Source of the DNA: Ignavibacteriaceae bacterium | Lineage (GTDB): Bacteria > Bacteroidota > Ignavibacteria > Ignavibacteriales > Ignavibacteriaceae | Assembly (NCBI GenBank): GCA_020848375.1 | Contig: JADLAF010000245.1 | Coordinates: 1 to 37,235, forward strand | Reading direction: 5' to 3' | DNA length: 37,235 nt | Shown here: positions 25,841 to 35,900 of the stretch, piece by piece | Numbering within the stretch: position 1 is the first letter of the stretch | Layout: each line of letters begins with the position of its first letter | Made by a program: the position numbers and the translations under genes | The notes under the pieces: model-generated | The model's database searches: none | The model's input: only the letters and a program-made list of their open reading frames with translations | What the model was told of the DNA's origin: nothing

Positions 25841-27120
25841 TGTTTAATGTTTTAGTTTTAGCATATTATTTTCCCCCGCTTGGTCTCAGCGGCGTACAGC
25901 GCACATTAAAGTTTGTAAAATATCTTCCTTTCTTTGGATGGAAGCCGACTGTTGTTACCTGTGAACCAGGTGCTTATTATGCATTTGATGAGACACTTCT
26001 CGATGATCTTAAAGACAAAAATATAGAAATTCACCGGGTTAAGGGGAAGGAGATAAATGCACGCCTCAAAAAAAAGGGAGTGGTTGAGATGCCATCTGAA
26101 CTGGTGAGGAAAACTTTAAAATTTGTAAGCAGCGTAGTTTACGCAACCGATAATAAAAAGGCATGGTCAGAGAATGCTTATCAGTATTGCCGGAAACTTT
26201 TGTCTGAAAAAAAGTATGACCTAGTTTTTATAAGCGGTCCACCTTTTTCCATGTTTGAGTATGCTGGTATGCTTAAAACTGAGTTTGATATACCGCTAAT
26301 CACTGATTATCGCGATCTCTGGCTTGGGAATCACTTTGCCATTTATCCCACTCCCTTTCACAAGTCTCTGAATAGAAAAAGAGAATATGAAGTACTCAAA
26401 CTTTCTGATAAGATTATTGTCACTAACAGAAGAATAAAGGAACGGCTGATGGAGTATTATCAGTTCCTTCAGTTTTCTGATATAGCAATTTTACCCCATG
26501 GTTATGATCCGGAGGATTTTATTAATAACCCTCAGAATATATCTCTCGAAAAAGGATATTTTCATTTAACTTACTCCGGTATATTTTACGAATATATTAC
26601 GCCCAAATATTTTCTGGAGGCCTTTCGCATGATTGTGGATGAAAAACCGGATGCAGCACATAAGATAAAACTGCACTTCGCAGGAATTCTCCGCAAAGAA
26701 AACCGTAAAATGATATCTAAACTTGGACTGAGTGATTATGTAGTAGAACACGGTTATCTGAATCATCTTGATGCAGTCGGAATACTCAAGTCAAGTTCGG
26801 CTTTGTGGTTCATGGTAGGAGACGGAAAAAACAGTGACACAATCTCAAGCGGTAAAATGTTTGAATATATCGGGTCTGGCAAGCCAATTCTTGCTTGTCT
26901 TTCTGATGGTGCATTAAAAACAATCCTGCAGGAATACAATGCAGCGCAGATAGTTCCACCGGCGGATATCCACTCAATAAAAAATGCAATTCTTTCACTG
27001 TATTCAGATTTTCAGAAATCTGCTCTTACTGAAGGAAGCAATGAGTTCCGTGATAAATTCAGAAGAGATCAATTAACCGAAATTTTGTCAAAGGAGTTCA
27101 ATGCAGTACTACGAGTCTGA
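25840..27120 (+). CDS. Glycosyltransferase, GT4-like (GT-B fold)
   Basis: A 426-residue glycosyltransferase of GT-B type, likely for cell-surface polysaccharide or a glycolipid. The N-terminus VLVLAYYFPPLGLSGVQR is the standard opening of this group, with a glycine-rich acceptor loop. The C-terminal Rossmann half includes the nucleotide-sugar region around YSGIFYEYITPKYFLEAF and the later SGKMFEYIGSGKPILAC, where the family has the conserved glutamate (in KMFEYIGSGKP). No membrane helix or signal peptide is seen. It lies in a housekeeping run between a peptidase and purD, not in a polysaccharide cluster, so the product is unknown. Overlaps purD by 20 bases. Confidence 0.82.
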   Translation: MFNVLVLAYYFPPLGLSGVQRTLKFVKYLPFFGWKPTVVTCEPGAYYAFDETLLDDLKDKNIEIHRVKGKEINARLKKKGVVEMPSELVRKTLKFVSSVVYATDNKKAWSENAYQYCRKLLSEKKYDLVFISGPPFSMFEYAGMLKTEFDIPLITDYRDLWLGNHFAIYPTPFHKSLNRKREYEVLKLSDKIIVTNRRIKERLMEYYQFLQFSDIAILPHGYDPEDFINNPQNISLEKGYFHLTYSGIFYEYITPKYFLEAFRMIVDEKPDAAHKIKLHFAGILRKENRKMISKLGLSDYVVEHGYLNHLDAVGILKSSSALWFMVGDGKNSDTISSGKMFEYIGSGKPILACLSDGALKTILQEYNAAQIVPPADIHSIKNAILSLYSDFQKSALTEGSNEFRDKFRRDQLTEILSKEFNAVLRV

Positions 27121-28411
27121 AACCAGAATCCTCATCATTGGCTCTGGTGCCCGTGAACACGCGCTCGGCAAAAAAATTAAAGATGGAAAGCCGGAGAGAA
27201 GAATATTCTTTCTTCCCGGTAATGGCGGAACTAAGACAACAGGGACTAATATCACTCATGTAAGCCCCTCTGATTTTGATTCAGTGCTACAACTGATAAT
27301 GGAATATAAAATTCAATTAGTAGTTGTTGGTCCAGAGAAACCATTAGTTGACGGTTTGACCGATTTTCTGAGAGAAAATTCGATAGCAGTTTTCGGTCCG
27401 TCAAAAGAGGCCTCAAAAATTGAATCTGACAAAAGCTTCGCAAAAAAACTGATGATACGCGCTGGCGTGCCAACTGCTTCCTTTAAGGAGTTCAGCCGTA
27501 GTGAATATCAGGAAGCACTTGAATTCATTGAACAGCATGCTCTTCCGGTAGTTATTAAAGCGTCCGGGTTGGCAGCAGGTAAAGGTGTTATTATTGCTGA
27601 CACTGTTGAGGAAGCCAAAGTTGCTGTCACAGATATATTTGAGAATAATATCTTTGGAGATGCCGGTGATACCATTGTGGTGGAGGAGTTTATGAAGGGA
27701 GAAGAAGCATCTGTATTTGCTGTCACAGACGGAGAATCATTTGCTTTGCTCCCACCGGCACAGGATCATAAAAGGATTGGAAATAATGATACCGGGAAAA
27801 ACACTGGCGGTATGGGTGCTTATTCGCCTGCCGTCCTTGTGAATGATTCAACGATGCAAATCATTGCAGAAAAAATTATCAGACCTGTACTTCATCAAAT
27901 GAAAATGGAAGGTTACCTCTTTAGTGGCTGTCTTTATGCCGGGCTTATGCTGACCGACAACGGTCCTAAGGTTGTTGAATTCAACTGCAGATTCGGAGAT
28001 CCTGAAACGCAGTCTGTAATGGAAGTTATCGAAGGGGATTTTCTGAAGTTGCTAACTGATTCTGCCGCGGGAAAAGTTGAACCTGGTACTATAACTTATA
28101 ATGGAATGAGTTCGGTTACTGTTGTTACTGCATCCTCAGGTTATCCCGGCACATTTGAAACAGGTTATGAAATTTCCGGGCTGGATCAGTTGCCGGAAGA
28201 TGTTACAGTCTATCATGCAGGCACAAATGAATCGGAAGGCAAAATTCTTACTTCCGGCGGAAGGGTATTAAGTATAACAGGGGTCTCAAGAAAAGGATGT
28301 CTTTCAGAGGCGATCAAAAAAACCTATTCAGCAGTTGAAAAGATTTCATATAAAAATATCTATTACAGAAATGACATCGGGGAAAAGGGATTGAAATACA
28401 GCGGGGATTAA
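27101..28411 (+). CDS. purD: Phosphoribosylamine-glycine ligase
   Basis: PurD joins glycine to phosphoribosylamine with ATP in de novo purine synthesis. The 436-residue protein has the full ATP-grasp architecture: N domain with ILIIGSGAREHALG (around 10-23), GPEKPLVDGL, ATP-grasp region with VVIKASGLAAGKGV, the signature GGMGAYSPA, and the metal-binding EFNCRFGDPETQ. The start ATG at 27101 has AAGGAG at 27091-27096, good spacing, so the overlap of 20 bases with the glycosyltransferase gene is real. It is followed without gap by the DnaE-like gene. Assignment is firm. Confidence 0.96.
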   Translation: MQYYESETRILIIGSGAREHALGKKIKDGKPERRIFFLPGNGGTKTTGTNITHVSPSDFDSVLQLIMEYKIQLVVVGPEKPLVDGLTDFLRENSIAVFGPSKEASKIESDKSFAKKLMIRAGVPTASFKEFSRSEYQEALEFIEQHALPVVIKASGLAAGKGVIIADTVEEAKVAVTDIFENNIFGDAGDTIVVEEFMKGEEASVFAVTDGESFALLPPAQDHKRIGNNDTGKNTGGMGAYSPAVLVNDSTMQIIAEKIIRPVLHQMKMEGYLFSGCLYAGLMLTDNGPKVVEFNCRFGDPETQSVMEVIEGDFLKLLTDSAAGKVEPGTITYNGMSSVTVVTASSGYPGTFETGYEISGLDQLPEDVTVYHAGTNESEGKILTSGGRVLSITGVSRKGCLSEAIKKTYSAVEKISYKNIYYRNDIGEKGLKYSGD

Positions 28412-30007
28412 ATGATACCGCTTAGAATACATACTCATCACTCTTTGCTGCGCTCCTCAGTTGCAGTAAAAGCTCTTGTTGAAAAAGCAGCAGAGTACAA
28501 ATTAACTTCTCTTGCTATTACAGATTATAACTCAATGGCCGGATATGTTCAATTGGCAAAGGCGTGTAGGGAGTATAATATCATTCCAATCTATGGAGTA
28601 TATTTAGATGATCCCAAAAAGCCGGAGCAGTATATCTGTCTTCTTGCTAAGAACAGGGAAGGGTACAATTACATTTGCAGGATTATCACTTCCAGAAAAC
28701 TTCAGCAGGGTTTTAATCTGCTTCAATCAATAACTGACTTTTCTAACCATGTTTTTTCATTTAGTGCATCTGAAGAAGTTATAGAAAATCAAAAGAATAA
28801 TCCCCATTTTTTTATCGAACTAATTGACTCGGTTTATTACAAAAATCAGAATAAAATACTTTTTGACCTCTCACTTTCTCTCGGAATGAAATATATTGTT
28901 TCACCTGCAGTATATTATTTGAAGCGGGAAGATTATATCCTGTATCAGGTGTTAAATGCCATGCGCATCAAGGGAACCGTTGAAAATTTGGAAAGTGACT
29001 ACCGAAAAGAGGATCTATGGTTAAAAGATCCTGCATCAGTTGAGATGAGATGGAAAAATGTTCCGACCGCGTCAGAAAACACCAGGACTATTGCTTCTCA
29101 ATGCCATGTGGATATCGAGTTAGGAAAATATAAATTTCCTGAATTTCAGCTTCCCCCAGACGAGGACGCATATTCAAAACTCTTTTCGATCTGTTCCGCC
29201 GGTCTGAGCAAGAGAAAAACCACTGACAGAGATAAAGCCAATACCCGGCTTCAGTATGAACTGAGCGTAATCAGCGAGCTTAATTTTCTTGATTATTTTC
29301 TGGTGGTATGGGATATCATCGAATCCGCAAGAAAGCGGGGGATGTATTTTATCGGGCGCGGCTCAGCAGCGAATAGTATCGTCTCTTATGCTATGGGGCT
29401 TACAAGTGTTGATCCGCTTGCGCATGACCTTTACTTCGAGCGGTTTTTGAACCGAGGACGGCTTTCTCCGCCTGATATTGATATTGATTTTTCCTGGAAA
29501 GAGCGGGATGAAATAATTAAATATGTGTTTAAGAAATACGGGTACGAAAAAACCGCAATGATCTGCACTACTGTAACTTTCAGAGGAAGATCAGCATTCA
29601 GAGAAGTTGCAAAAGTCTATGGGTTTTCCGACCGTGAGATTTCAAAATTCAGTAAATTTATCCCCTGGACTTCAGCAGCTAATTTACCAGAGATTCATAG
29701 AATGTATCCGGAATCAAGAAATCTCCCCTTTGACAAAGAGCCATGGCAATCAATTGTACAGCTTGCCTCGCGGCTTGGCGGATTCCCGAGGCATCTGAGT
29801 ATTCATCCGGGCGGAATTGTGATAGCTCCTGATAAAATTACCAATCATGTTGCGCTGGACTATGCGCAGAACAAAGGATTGGGGCTGGTTGTCACGCAGA
29901 CTGATATGTACAGCATTGAAGATTTGGGTCTTGTGAAAATTGATCTGCTCAGCCAGCGGTCACTCGGTGTTCTTAAAACCGCCTTGACCATGCTGAATGA
30001 TGGATAG
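28412..30007 (+). CDS. DnaE-type polymerase ending after the palm domain (PHP-palm-thumb only)
   Basis: A 531-residue relative of the DNA polymerase III alpha subunit, closest in style to error-prone DnaE2/DnaE-like proteins. It has an N-terminal PHP domain (HTHHSLL at about 7-13) and then the palm and thumb. The catalytic aspartates are present: D357 and D359 in PDIDIDF, D511 in VKIDLL, and GRGSAANS before them. The protein stops 20 residues after D511. Family members usually run to about 1000 residues or more and add fingers, clamp-binding and OB domains, all absent here. The PHP metal site also looks decayed (DY for DH; no glutamate in IYGVYL). The gene directly abuts purD and is followed six bases later by dinB, so no missing half is hidden downstream. 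Confidence 0.85.
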   Translation: MIPLRIHTHHSLLRSSVAVKALVEKAAEYKLTSLAITDYNSMAGYVQLAKACREYNIIPIYGVYLDDPKKPEQYICLLAKNREGYNYICRIITSRKLQQGFNLLQSITDFSNHVFSFSASEEVIENQKNNPHFFIELIDSVYYKNQNKILFDLSLSLGMKYIVSPAVYYLKREDYILYQVLNAMRIKGTVENLESDYRKEDLWLKDPASVEMRWKNVPTASENTRTIASQCHVDIELGKYKFPEFQLPPDEDAYSKLFSICSAGLSKRKTTDRDKANTRLQYELSVISELNFLDYFLVVWDIIESARKRGMYFIGRGSAANSIVSYAMGLTSVDPLAHDLYFERFLNRGRLSPPDIDIDFSWKERDEIIKYVFKKYGYEKTAMICTTVTFRGRSAFREVAKVYGFSDREISKFSKFIPWTSAANLPEIHRMYPESRNLPFDKEPWQSIVQLASRLGGFPRHLSIHPGGIVIAPDKITNHVALDYAQNKGLGLVVTQTDMYSIEDLGLVKIDLLSQRSLGVLKTALTMLNDG

Positions 30008-30013
30008 AACGGT

Positions 30014-31186
30014 ATGATATTTCATCTTGATCTTGATGCTTTTTTTGTTTCGGTAGAGAGAATTCTTGATCCTTCACTGAATGACAAACCGGTGATCGTT
30101 GGGGGAGACCCTCACGGCCGTGGTGTGGTTGCCGCTTGTTCGTATGAAGCCCGTAAATTCGGTCTCCATTCTGCAATGCCTATCAGACAGGCCTACCGTC
30201 TTTGCCCGCAGGGGATATATATACACGGTCATCATGAAGAATACAGCAGATATTCCGGTCTGGTAAAGGAGATTCTGCAGAGATATGCACCTATACTTGA
30301 ACAGGCCTCTGTGGATGAATTTTATATGGATTTCAGCGGTTGCGGAAAAATCTATGGATCGCTTTTTAAGCTGGCTACAGAGCTGCAATCAGTAATAAAA
30401 AAGGAGACCGGGCTTCCTTGTTCGGTCGGGATAGGTTCTAATAAAACTATTGCAAAAATTGCCTCCGATTTTAACAAACCGGCCGGAATTACTTTTGTAA
30501 TTAAAGGAAGAGAGAAAGATTTTCTTCATCCGCTTCCAGTTGAGGTGATACCCGGAGTTGGCAAAAAATTCCTCGTCCAGCTTAATTCAAGAGCTATATA
30601 TAAGATTGGTGATGTGCTTAAACTACCTCTTGATTTTATTACTTCATCATTTGGAAAAGCGGGAATGGATTTGTGGGAAAAAGCGCACGGGAAAGGGAAT
30701 ACTATACTCACCATTGAGCGCGAGCAAAAAAGCATTTCAAAGGAAGTTACCTTATCAAACGATTCTTCAGACAAAAAAGAACTTATAAAAGTGCTGTTTA
30801 TGCTGACCGGAAGAGTCTGCCAGACACTGCGCGACCAATACTCCCTTGCATCAACCATTTCGGTAAAGATACGTTATTCAGATTTTGAAACAGTTCTCCG
30901 TTCACACACCATAAAACCAACCGATGATGATCAGACGGTATTTGAAACTGCAAAAGAATTATTTGAGAGCGCATATCAGAGAAGGGTTGCCCTGCGCCTG
31001 ATAGGAATTAAATTGTCGAACTTCTCTTCATCAGGTCGGCAGGAACTGCTATTTGAAGAGGTCCAGGAAAAGCGGGATAAATTAATCGAAGCTGTAAATG
31101 TCCTTCGGGAAAAATATGGATATTCGGCTCTGAAACTTGGGATCACCTCGGAGTCTGAGATAACCAAGCGTTTTAACAAGGATTGA
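30014..31186 (+). CDS. dinB: Y-family DNA polymerase, DinB-like (Pol IV)
   Basis: A 390-residue translesion polymerase. The catalytic residues are D6/D8 (FHLDLDAFF), D101 and E102 (ASVDEFYMDF); the GGDPHGRGVVAACSYEARK stretch carries the usual fingers residues including the steric-gate-region aromatic pair FF near residue 10. Helix-hairpin-helix motif VIPGVGKKF lies near 178-186 and the little-finger domain follows. A probable beta-clamp motif QELLF is at Q343-F347, well before the C-terminus, with 43 further residues after it. The gene starts six bases after the truncated DnaE gene. No LexA-like operator is seen before either gene, as the run continues from purD. It may work as a pair with the DnaE fragment; this is inference. 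Confidence 0.93.
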   Translation: MIFHLDLDAFFVSVERILDPSLNDKPVIVGGDPHGRGVVAACSYEARKFGLHSAMPIRQAYRLCPQGIYIHGHHEEYSRYSGLVKEILQRYAPILEQASVDEFYMDFSGCGKIYGSLFKLATELQSVIKKETGLPCSVGIGSNKTIAKIASDFNKPAGITFVIKGREKDFLHPLPVEVIPGVGKKFLVQLNSRAIYKIGDVLKLPLDFITSSFGKAGMDLWEKAHGKGNTILTIEREQKSISKEVTLSNDSSDKKELIKVLFMLTGRVCQTLRDQYSLASTISVKIRYSDFETVLRSHTIKPTDDDQTVFETAKELFESAYQRRVALRLIGIKLSNFSSSGRQELLFEEVQEKRDKLIEAVNVLREKYGYSALKLGITSESEITKRFNKD

Positions 31187-31355
31187 GGCGGTGTATTTTT
31201 ATAAAGGCAGCAAAATCTATTATTTATGTGATAAACAATATATTTCAGAGTGGTTGGATTTCCGGTCTTAATCAAATATTTTAAGGGTTGAGGTAACTGA
31301 AATTATTGTCCTCTCAATTATTTCTAAAATTAAGTTTACTGGTACCAGCTCCGGA
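31187..31355. other. Intergenic gap with only a weak promoter match
   Basis: The gap is AT-rich. TTG at 31306-31308 and TAAGTTTA at 31331-31338 are separated by 22 bases, a poor match to the Bacteroidota promoter pattern ahead of the EamA gene. No terminator hairpin is obvious after dinB. Confidence 0.3.
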
Positions 31356-32207
31356 ATGAAAGATCATAACAAGGGCATCATTTTTATCCTCATTGCTGCT
31401 ATGCTCTGGAGTACCGGGGGGCTATTTATCAAAATTCTTCCTCTTGATGCCTTTCAAATTTCTTTTGCCCGTTCGGTATTTGCTGCATTAATTCTCATTG
31501 TGCTTTCCGGACGAAGCTCATTTACTATTAACAAACTGGTTTTTCTGAACAGTCTCTTTTATGCCGGGATTCTCATACTTTTTGTAGCCGCCACAAAACT
31601 GACTACCGCAGCAAATGCAATTTTTCTCCAGTACACTGCCCCAATCTATGTACTGGTGTTTGAACCTCTGCTGTTAAAAACGGGATTTAAGAGAAAGAAT
31701 ATCTATTCGGTGCTTATTTGTTTCTTTGGAATGGCGCTCTTTTTTCTGGGAGATCTTCAGCCTGGTCATCTGAGCGGAAATCTGCTTGCTTTGCTGAGCG
31801 GTGTGGCATTTGCAGCTTTTCTGATCGGGATGCGTAAAAACGGGGAAGAGTATCAGAATTCGACGGTTATTCTGGGGAACATTCTTATAGCGCTTCTTTG
31901 CATCGGTTCTTTTGAGCCATCACTTATGCTTCAGCCGGGTAACCTGATGATGACTGCCTATCTTGGCATTTTCCAGATTGGTACGGCTTATTTCCTTTTT
32001 AATCTCGGACTAAAGCGCGTGCAGGCGATTGAGGCCTCGCTTATTTCCATGATTGAGCCGGTGCTTAATCCTGTTTGGGTATTCATCTGGCATGGTGAAA
32101 GTCCCTCCGGATGGGCAATTCTGGGCGGCTCCGTAATTCTAACCGGTCTGATAATTAAAACACTTTGGTTTGACCGGAGGGATGAAAAACCCATTCTTGT
32201 TGAATGA
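31356..32207 (+). CDS. EamA/DMT-family transporter
   Basis: A 283-residue inner-membrane protein with ten hydrophobic segments arranged as two EamA repeats, the layout of the drug/metabolite transporter superfamily. The start of the first repeat, IAAMLWSTGGLFIK, and the matching part of the second repeat, LSGVAFAAFLIGM, are typical, as are ISMIEPVLNPVWVF and the closing GWAILGGSVILTGLI. Such proteins export or import amino acids, purines or other small solutes; the substrate is not readable. It is convergent with pdxH, ending six bases from its stop codon. Start ATG at 31356; the first hydrophobic residues follow a short basic start. Confidence 0.87.
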   Translation: MKDHNKGIIFILIAAMLWSTGGLFIKILPLDAFQISFARSVFAALILIVLSGRSSFTINKLVFLNSLFYAGILILFVAATKLTTAANAIFLQYTAPIYVLVFEPLLLKTGFKRKNIYSVLICFFGMALFFLGDLQPGHLSGNLLALLSGVAFAAFLIGMRKNGEEYQNSTVILGNILIALLCIGSFEPSLMLQPGNLMMTAYLGIFQIGTAYFLFNLGLKRVQAIEASLISMIEPVLNPVWVFIWHGESPSGWAILGGSVILTGLIIKTLWFDRRDEKPILVE

Positions 32208-32213
32208 ATGGTT

Positions 32214-32897
32214 TTAAGGTGCAAGCCGGGAAATAGCCCAGATTCCTGAGTCAGTTTTTGTATAGGAAATTCTGTCATGCAGCCGGGAAGGGCGTCCTTG
32301 CCAAAATTCAAAGCTGTCAGGATACAGACGGTAACCACCCCAAAAGTCTGGGAGAGGCACTTCATTTCCTTCATACATTTTAATAGTGGCTGTAAACTTT
32401 TCTTCTAGTTCAGTCCTTGAATTAACTATTTCGCTCTGGCTTGAGATAAGTGCTCCGATTTTGCTCTCAAATGGACGTGAGTTAAAATACTCCTTTGATT
32501 CATCCCTGCTTACTTTTGTTAGATTTCCGGTGATTCTGATCTGCCTCTCCAGTTCTTTCCAGAAAAAAAGCAGTGCTGCTTTGGGATTTTTGCTTATTTC
32601 AGTGCCTTTTCGGCTTCCATAGTTTGTATAAAAAACAAATCCTCCCTGACTGACCCCCTTTAGGAGTACAATTCTCGCTGAAGGGGCACCATCTGCGTCA
32701 GCAGTGGCCAGCGTCATTGCATTGGGTTCATCAATCTTTGAGCTGACCGCCTCATTAAACCAGAGATGAAACATCTCAAAAGGGTCAGGAAGAGCTTTCG
32801 ATTCATCCAGATCAGCCCGGCTGTAAATTCGTCTCATTGCAGCAATGTCAATTTCCATCATAGTATTCAGGTTATTTTTTTTATTTTTGTTGCTCAT
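32214..32897 (-). CDS. pdxH: Pyridoxamine 5'-phosphate oxidase
   Basis: PdxH is an FMN enzyme that oxidises pyridoxine or pyridoxamine phosphate to pyridoxal phosphate, the last step of vitamin B6 synthesis or salvage. Family motifs are intact: PDPFEMFHLWFNEA, ATLATADADG-like AMTLATADADGAPSAR, FVFYTNYGSRKG, ELERQIRITG, PFESKIGALISSQS, and FWGGYRLYPDSFEFWQGRPS with the C-terminal RLHDR and RLAP end. I place the start at ATG 32897 (227 residues); the frame extends to a TTG at 32930, and ATG at 32861 would give the length closest to E. coli PdxH. It is divergent from the kgd gene and convergent with the EamA gene. Confidence 0.93.
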   Translation of the reverse strand: MSNKNKKNNLNTMMEIDIAAMRRIYSRADLDESKALPDPFEMFHLWFNEAVSSKIDEPNAMTLATADADGAPSARIVLLKGVSQGGFVFYTNYGSRKGTEISKNPKAALLFFWKELERQIRITGNLTKVSRDESKEYFNSRPFESKIGALISSQSEIVNSRTELEEKFTATIKMYEGNEVPLPDFWGGYRLYPDSFEFWQGRPSRLHDRISYTKTDSGIWAISRLAP

Positions 32898-32985
32898 TAT
32901 AATAATAATTCCGTTTTCATTTGAGGGCAAACAAGTGAGTTTTAACGGAACTTAAGAGGCGATTTTAGTAGTTTTAAACGTGTAT

Positions 32986-35900
32986 ATGAAACAAAAATTA
33001 ACACCCGAACAAAAACAGGAAATTGAGAAATTTGGAGCAAACTCCTGGTATCTTGATTACTTGCAAAGCGATTCACTTAATCATGAACCTCAGGTTCCGC
33101 AAGACCAGATACCACCAAAATCTGATCAATCAAAGAGAGGTAACGGACAGAGCAATTCTTTCACTACCCAGCAATCAACCGGACCTGCCACAAAATCGGT
33201 CACCTATCCACAGGGTAATCCCAATGATACACTCAAACTGCTTGCAGGGGCTCCGGCACGGATTATTGATAACATGGAGGCAAGTCTTGCTCTTCCTGTA
33301 GCGACAACTCAGCGAGTCATTCCGGTAAAGCTTTTGGAAGAAAACCGAATCCTGATTAATAACCATCTCCAGAAGCTGGGAAGAGGCAAAGTTTCTTTTA
33401 CCCATCTGATTGGGTGGGGAATTATAAAATCTCTCAAAAAGTATCCTTCATTGAACAACGCCTTTACAGTAAAGGATGGTAAACCTCATCTGGTGCAGCG
33501 TGGGAGTATTAATCTTGGAATAGCTATTGACGTTGAAAAAAAAGACGGCAGCCGTTCACTCCTGGTACCAAATATCAAAAATTGCGATACGTATGATTTT
33601 GCGGGCTTTCTTGCAAAATATGAGGACTTAGTAAAACGATCACGAGCCGGACAGATTGATCCTGCTGAGTTCGCCGGAACTACCATAACGCTTACAAACC
33701 CCGGCACGCTTGGTACTGTTGGTTCTGTTCCGCGCCTCATGGTTGGGCAGGGTGCTATCATCGCAACCGGAGCCATTCAATATCCGGCTGAATATCAGGC
33801 GATGTCTGCTGAAACTATTTCAACTCTTGGCATCAGTAAAGTACTTACGCTGACCAGCACATACGATCACCGCATTATACAAGGTGCTGAGTCCGGGCTC
33901 TATTTAAAAGAACTTCATGAATTATTGCTCGGTCAGGATGGTTTTTATGAAGAAGTGTTTGAGTCGCTTAACATTCCGCTCAAACCAAACACATGGGAAA
34001 CTGATATACAGCCGAGAGGATACAATGATATATCAAATCTCTCAGAAACTGAAAAGCAGGCACGTGTTCTTCAGCTTATTAATATGTTTCGTGTCCGCGG
34101 TCACCTGGTTGCAAGCATTGATCCGCTGGGAACTAAGAATATATATCACTCAGAGCTTGACCCCTCGTTTCATAAACTGACCATTTGGGATCTTGACCGT
34201 CAGTTTATAACCGGAGGTTTCGGCGGGCTTAAAACCGCAACACTCAGAAAAATTCTTGATATATTGCAAAGCACCTATTGCGAAAAAATTGGTGTTGAAT
34301 ATATGCATATCCAGAATCATGAAGAGAAACTCTGGCTGCAGAGTATAATGGAGCCAAACCAGAACAAACCGCAATTACCAAACGAAGTAAAAATCCGTTT
34401 GCTGCAAAAACTGATTCAGGCAGAAGGGTTTGAACATTTTATCCATAACAGATTTGTAGGGCACAAGCGGTTTTCACTTGAAGGTTCTGAAACAGTTATC
34501 CCGGTGCTTGATTATATACTTGATCTTGCCTCGCAGGAAAGTGTTGAAGAAATTGTACTCGGTATGGCTCACCGCGGCCGTCTTAATGTTCTGGCAAATA
34601 TTGTCGGAAAGAGTTACGAGTCAATCTTCTCAGAGTTTGAAGATATCATTGATCCGAATTCCTATCAGGGTTCCGGAGATGTGAAATATCATCTTGGTGC
34701 TTCAGGAATGTATAAAACTTTGAACGGAAACGAAATTGGTATATCAATTGCCTCAAACCCAAGCCATCTTGAGTGGGTTAATCCGGTTGTTGAAGGAATC
34801 GTAAGAGCAAAGCAGACTCGTCTTAACGGTGCTGGGGAGAGCAAAATTATTCCTCTGCTTATTCACGGCGATGCAGCATTTGCAGGGCAGGGAGTGGTGG
34901 CTGAAACGTTTAATCTCTCTCAGCTTAAAGGATACCGAACGGGGGGTACCATTCATCTGGTTATTAATAATCAAATTGGCTTTACCACTACTGCTGAAGA
35001 TGCACGCTCATCAGTCTATGCAACGGATGTTGCAAAAATGATTCAGGCACCAATCTTTCATGTTAACGGAGATGATCCTGAAGCGGCTCTCTGGGTTGCA
35101 AAGATAGCATATCTTTATCGTCAGAAGTATAAAAAAGATGTTGTGATTGATTTGCTCGGATACAGAAAGCATGGTCATAATGAAGGTGATGAGCCGGGAT
35201 ATACACAACCGTTGTTATATGAAAAAATTAAATCTCATCCGTCAGTAGTTAATATATATTCCGATAAACTGGTAAGAACCGGATTGCTTGATGAAAACTC
35301 AGCAGGAGGAATGAAATCGGCATTCAGTGAAACGCTCAGCAACGCGCTTGATAAAGTTAAACGAAAGCATATTGACTTCAAGATTGATATACCTCTGGCA
35401 ATATCGAAAGATAAAATCCGTTCTTTCAGACCGACACATAAAACTGCCGTTGATGAACAAATACTCAGAGATGTGATCGCAAAAATCACCACCGTACCTT
35501 CAGATTTTCAGCTTCATCCAAAACTTAAGAAGTTTTTGGAAAAACGGGCCGACCTTGCTATCGGGAAAGAAGCTGCTGACTGGTCCTTGGGTGAGGCATT
35601 AGCATTTGCAACATTGCTTAAAGAAGGCGTATTTGTACGGCTAAGCGGTCAGGATGTTGTTCGCGGTACTTTTAGTCAGAGGCATCTTGGTTTAACAAAT
35701 ATTAGAACCGGGGAGGAGTATCTGACTGTAAATCACATGTATCCTGATCAGGCGAAAATGGAGGCATACGACAGTCTTCTTTCTGAAGCGGCCGTTCTTG
35801 GTTTTGAATATGGTTTTAGCACTGCAAACCCACTTGCACTGGTTATCTGGGAAGCGCAGTTTGGTGACTTTGCGAACAGTGCACAGGTTATCATAGACAA

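Noticed and set aside
28390-28412. SOS (LexA) operator before the polymerase pair
   Set aside because: purD stops directly at the DnaE start, and no paired GAAC/GTTC or CTG-N10-CAG type site is evident there.
28412-30007. Frameshift in a full-length DnaE with its second half downstream
   Set aside because: The next 1.17 kb encode DinB in a clean frame, and no frame shows fingers or OB-domain motifs.
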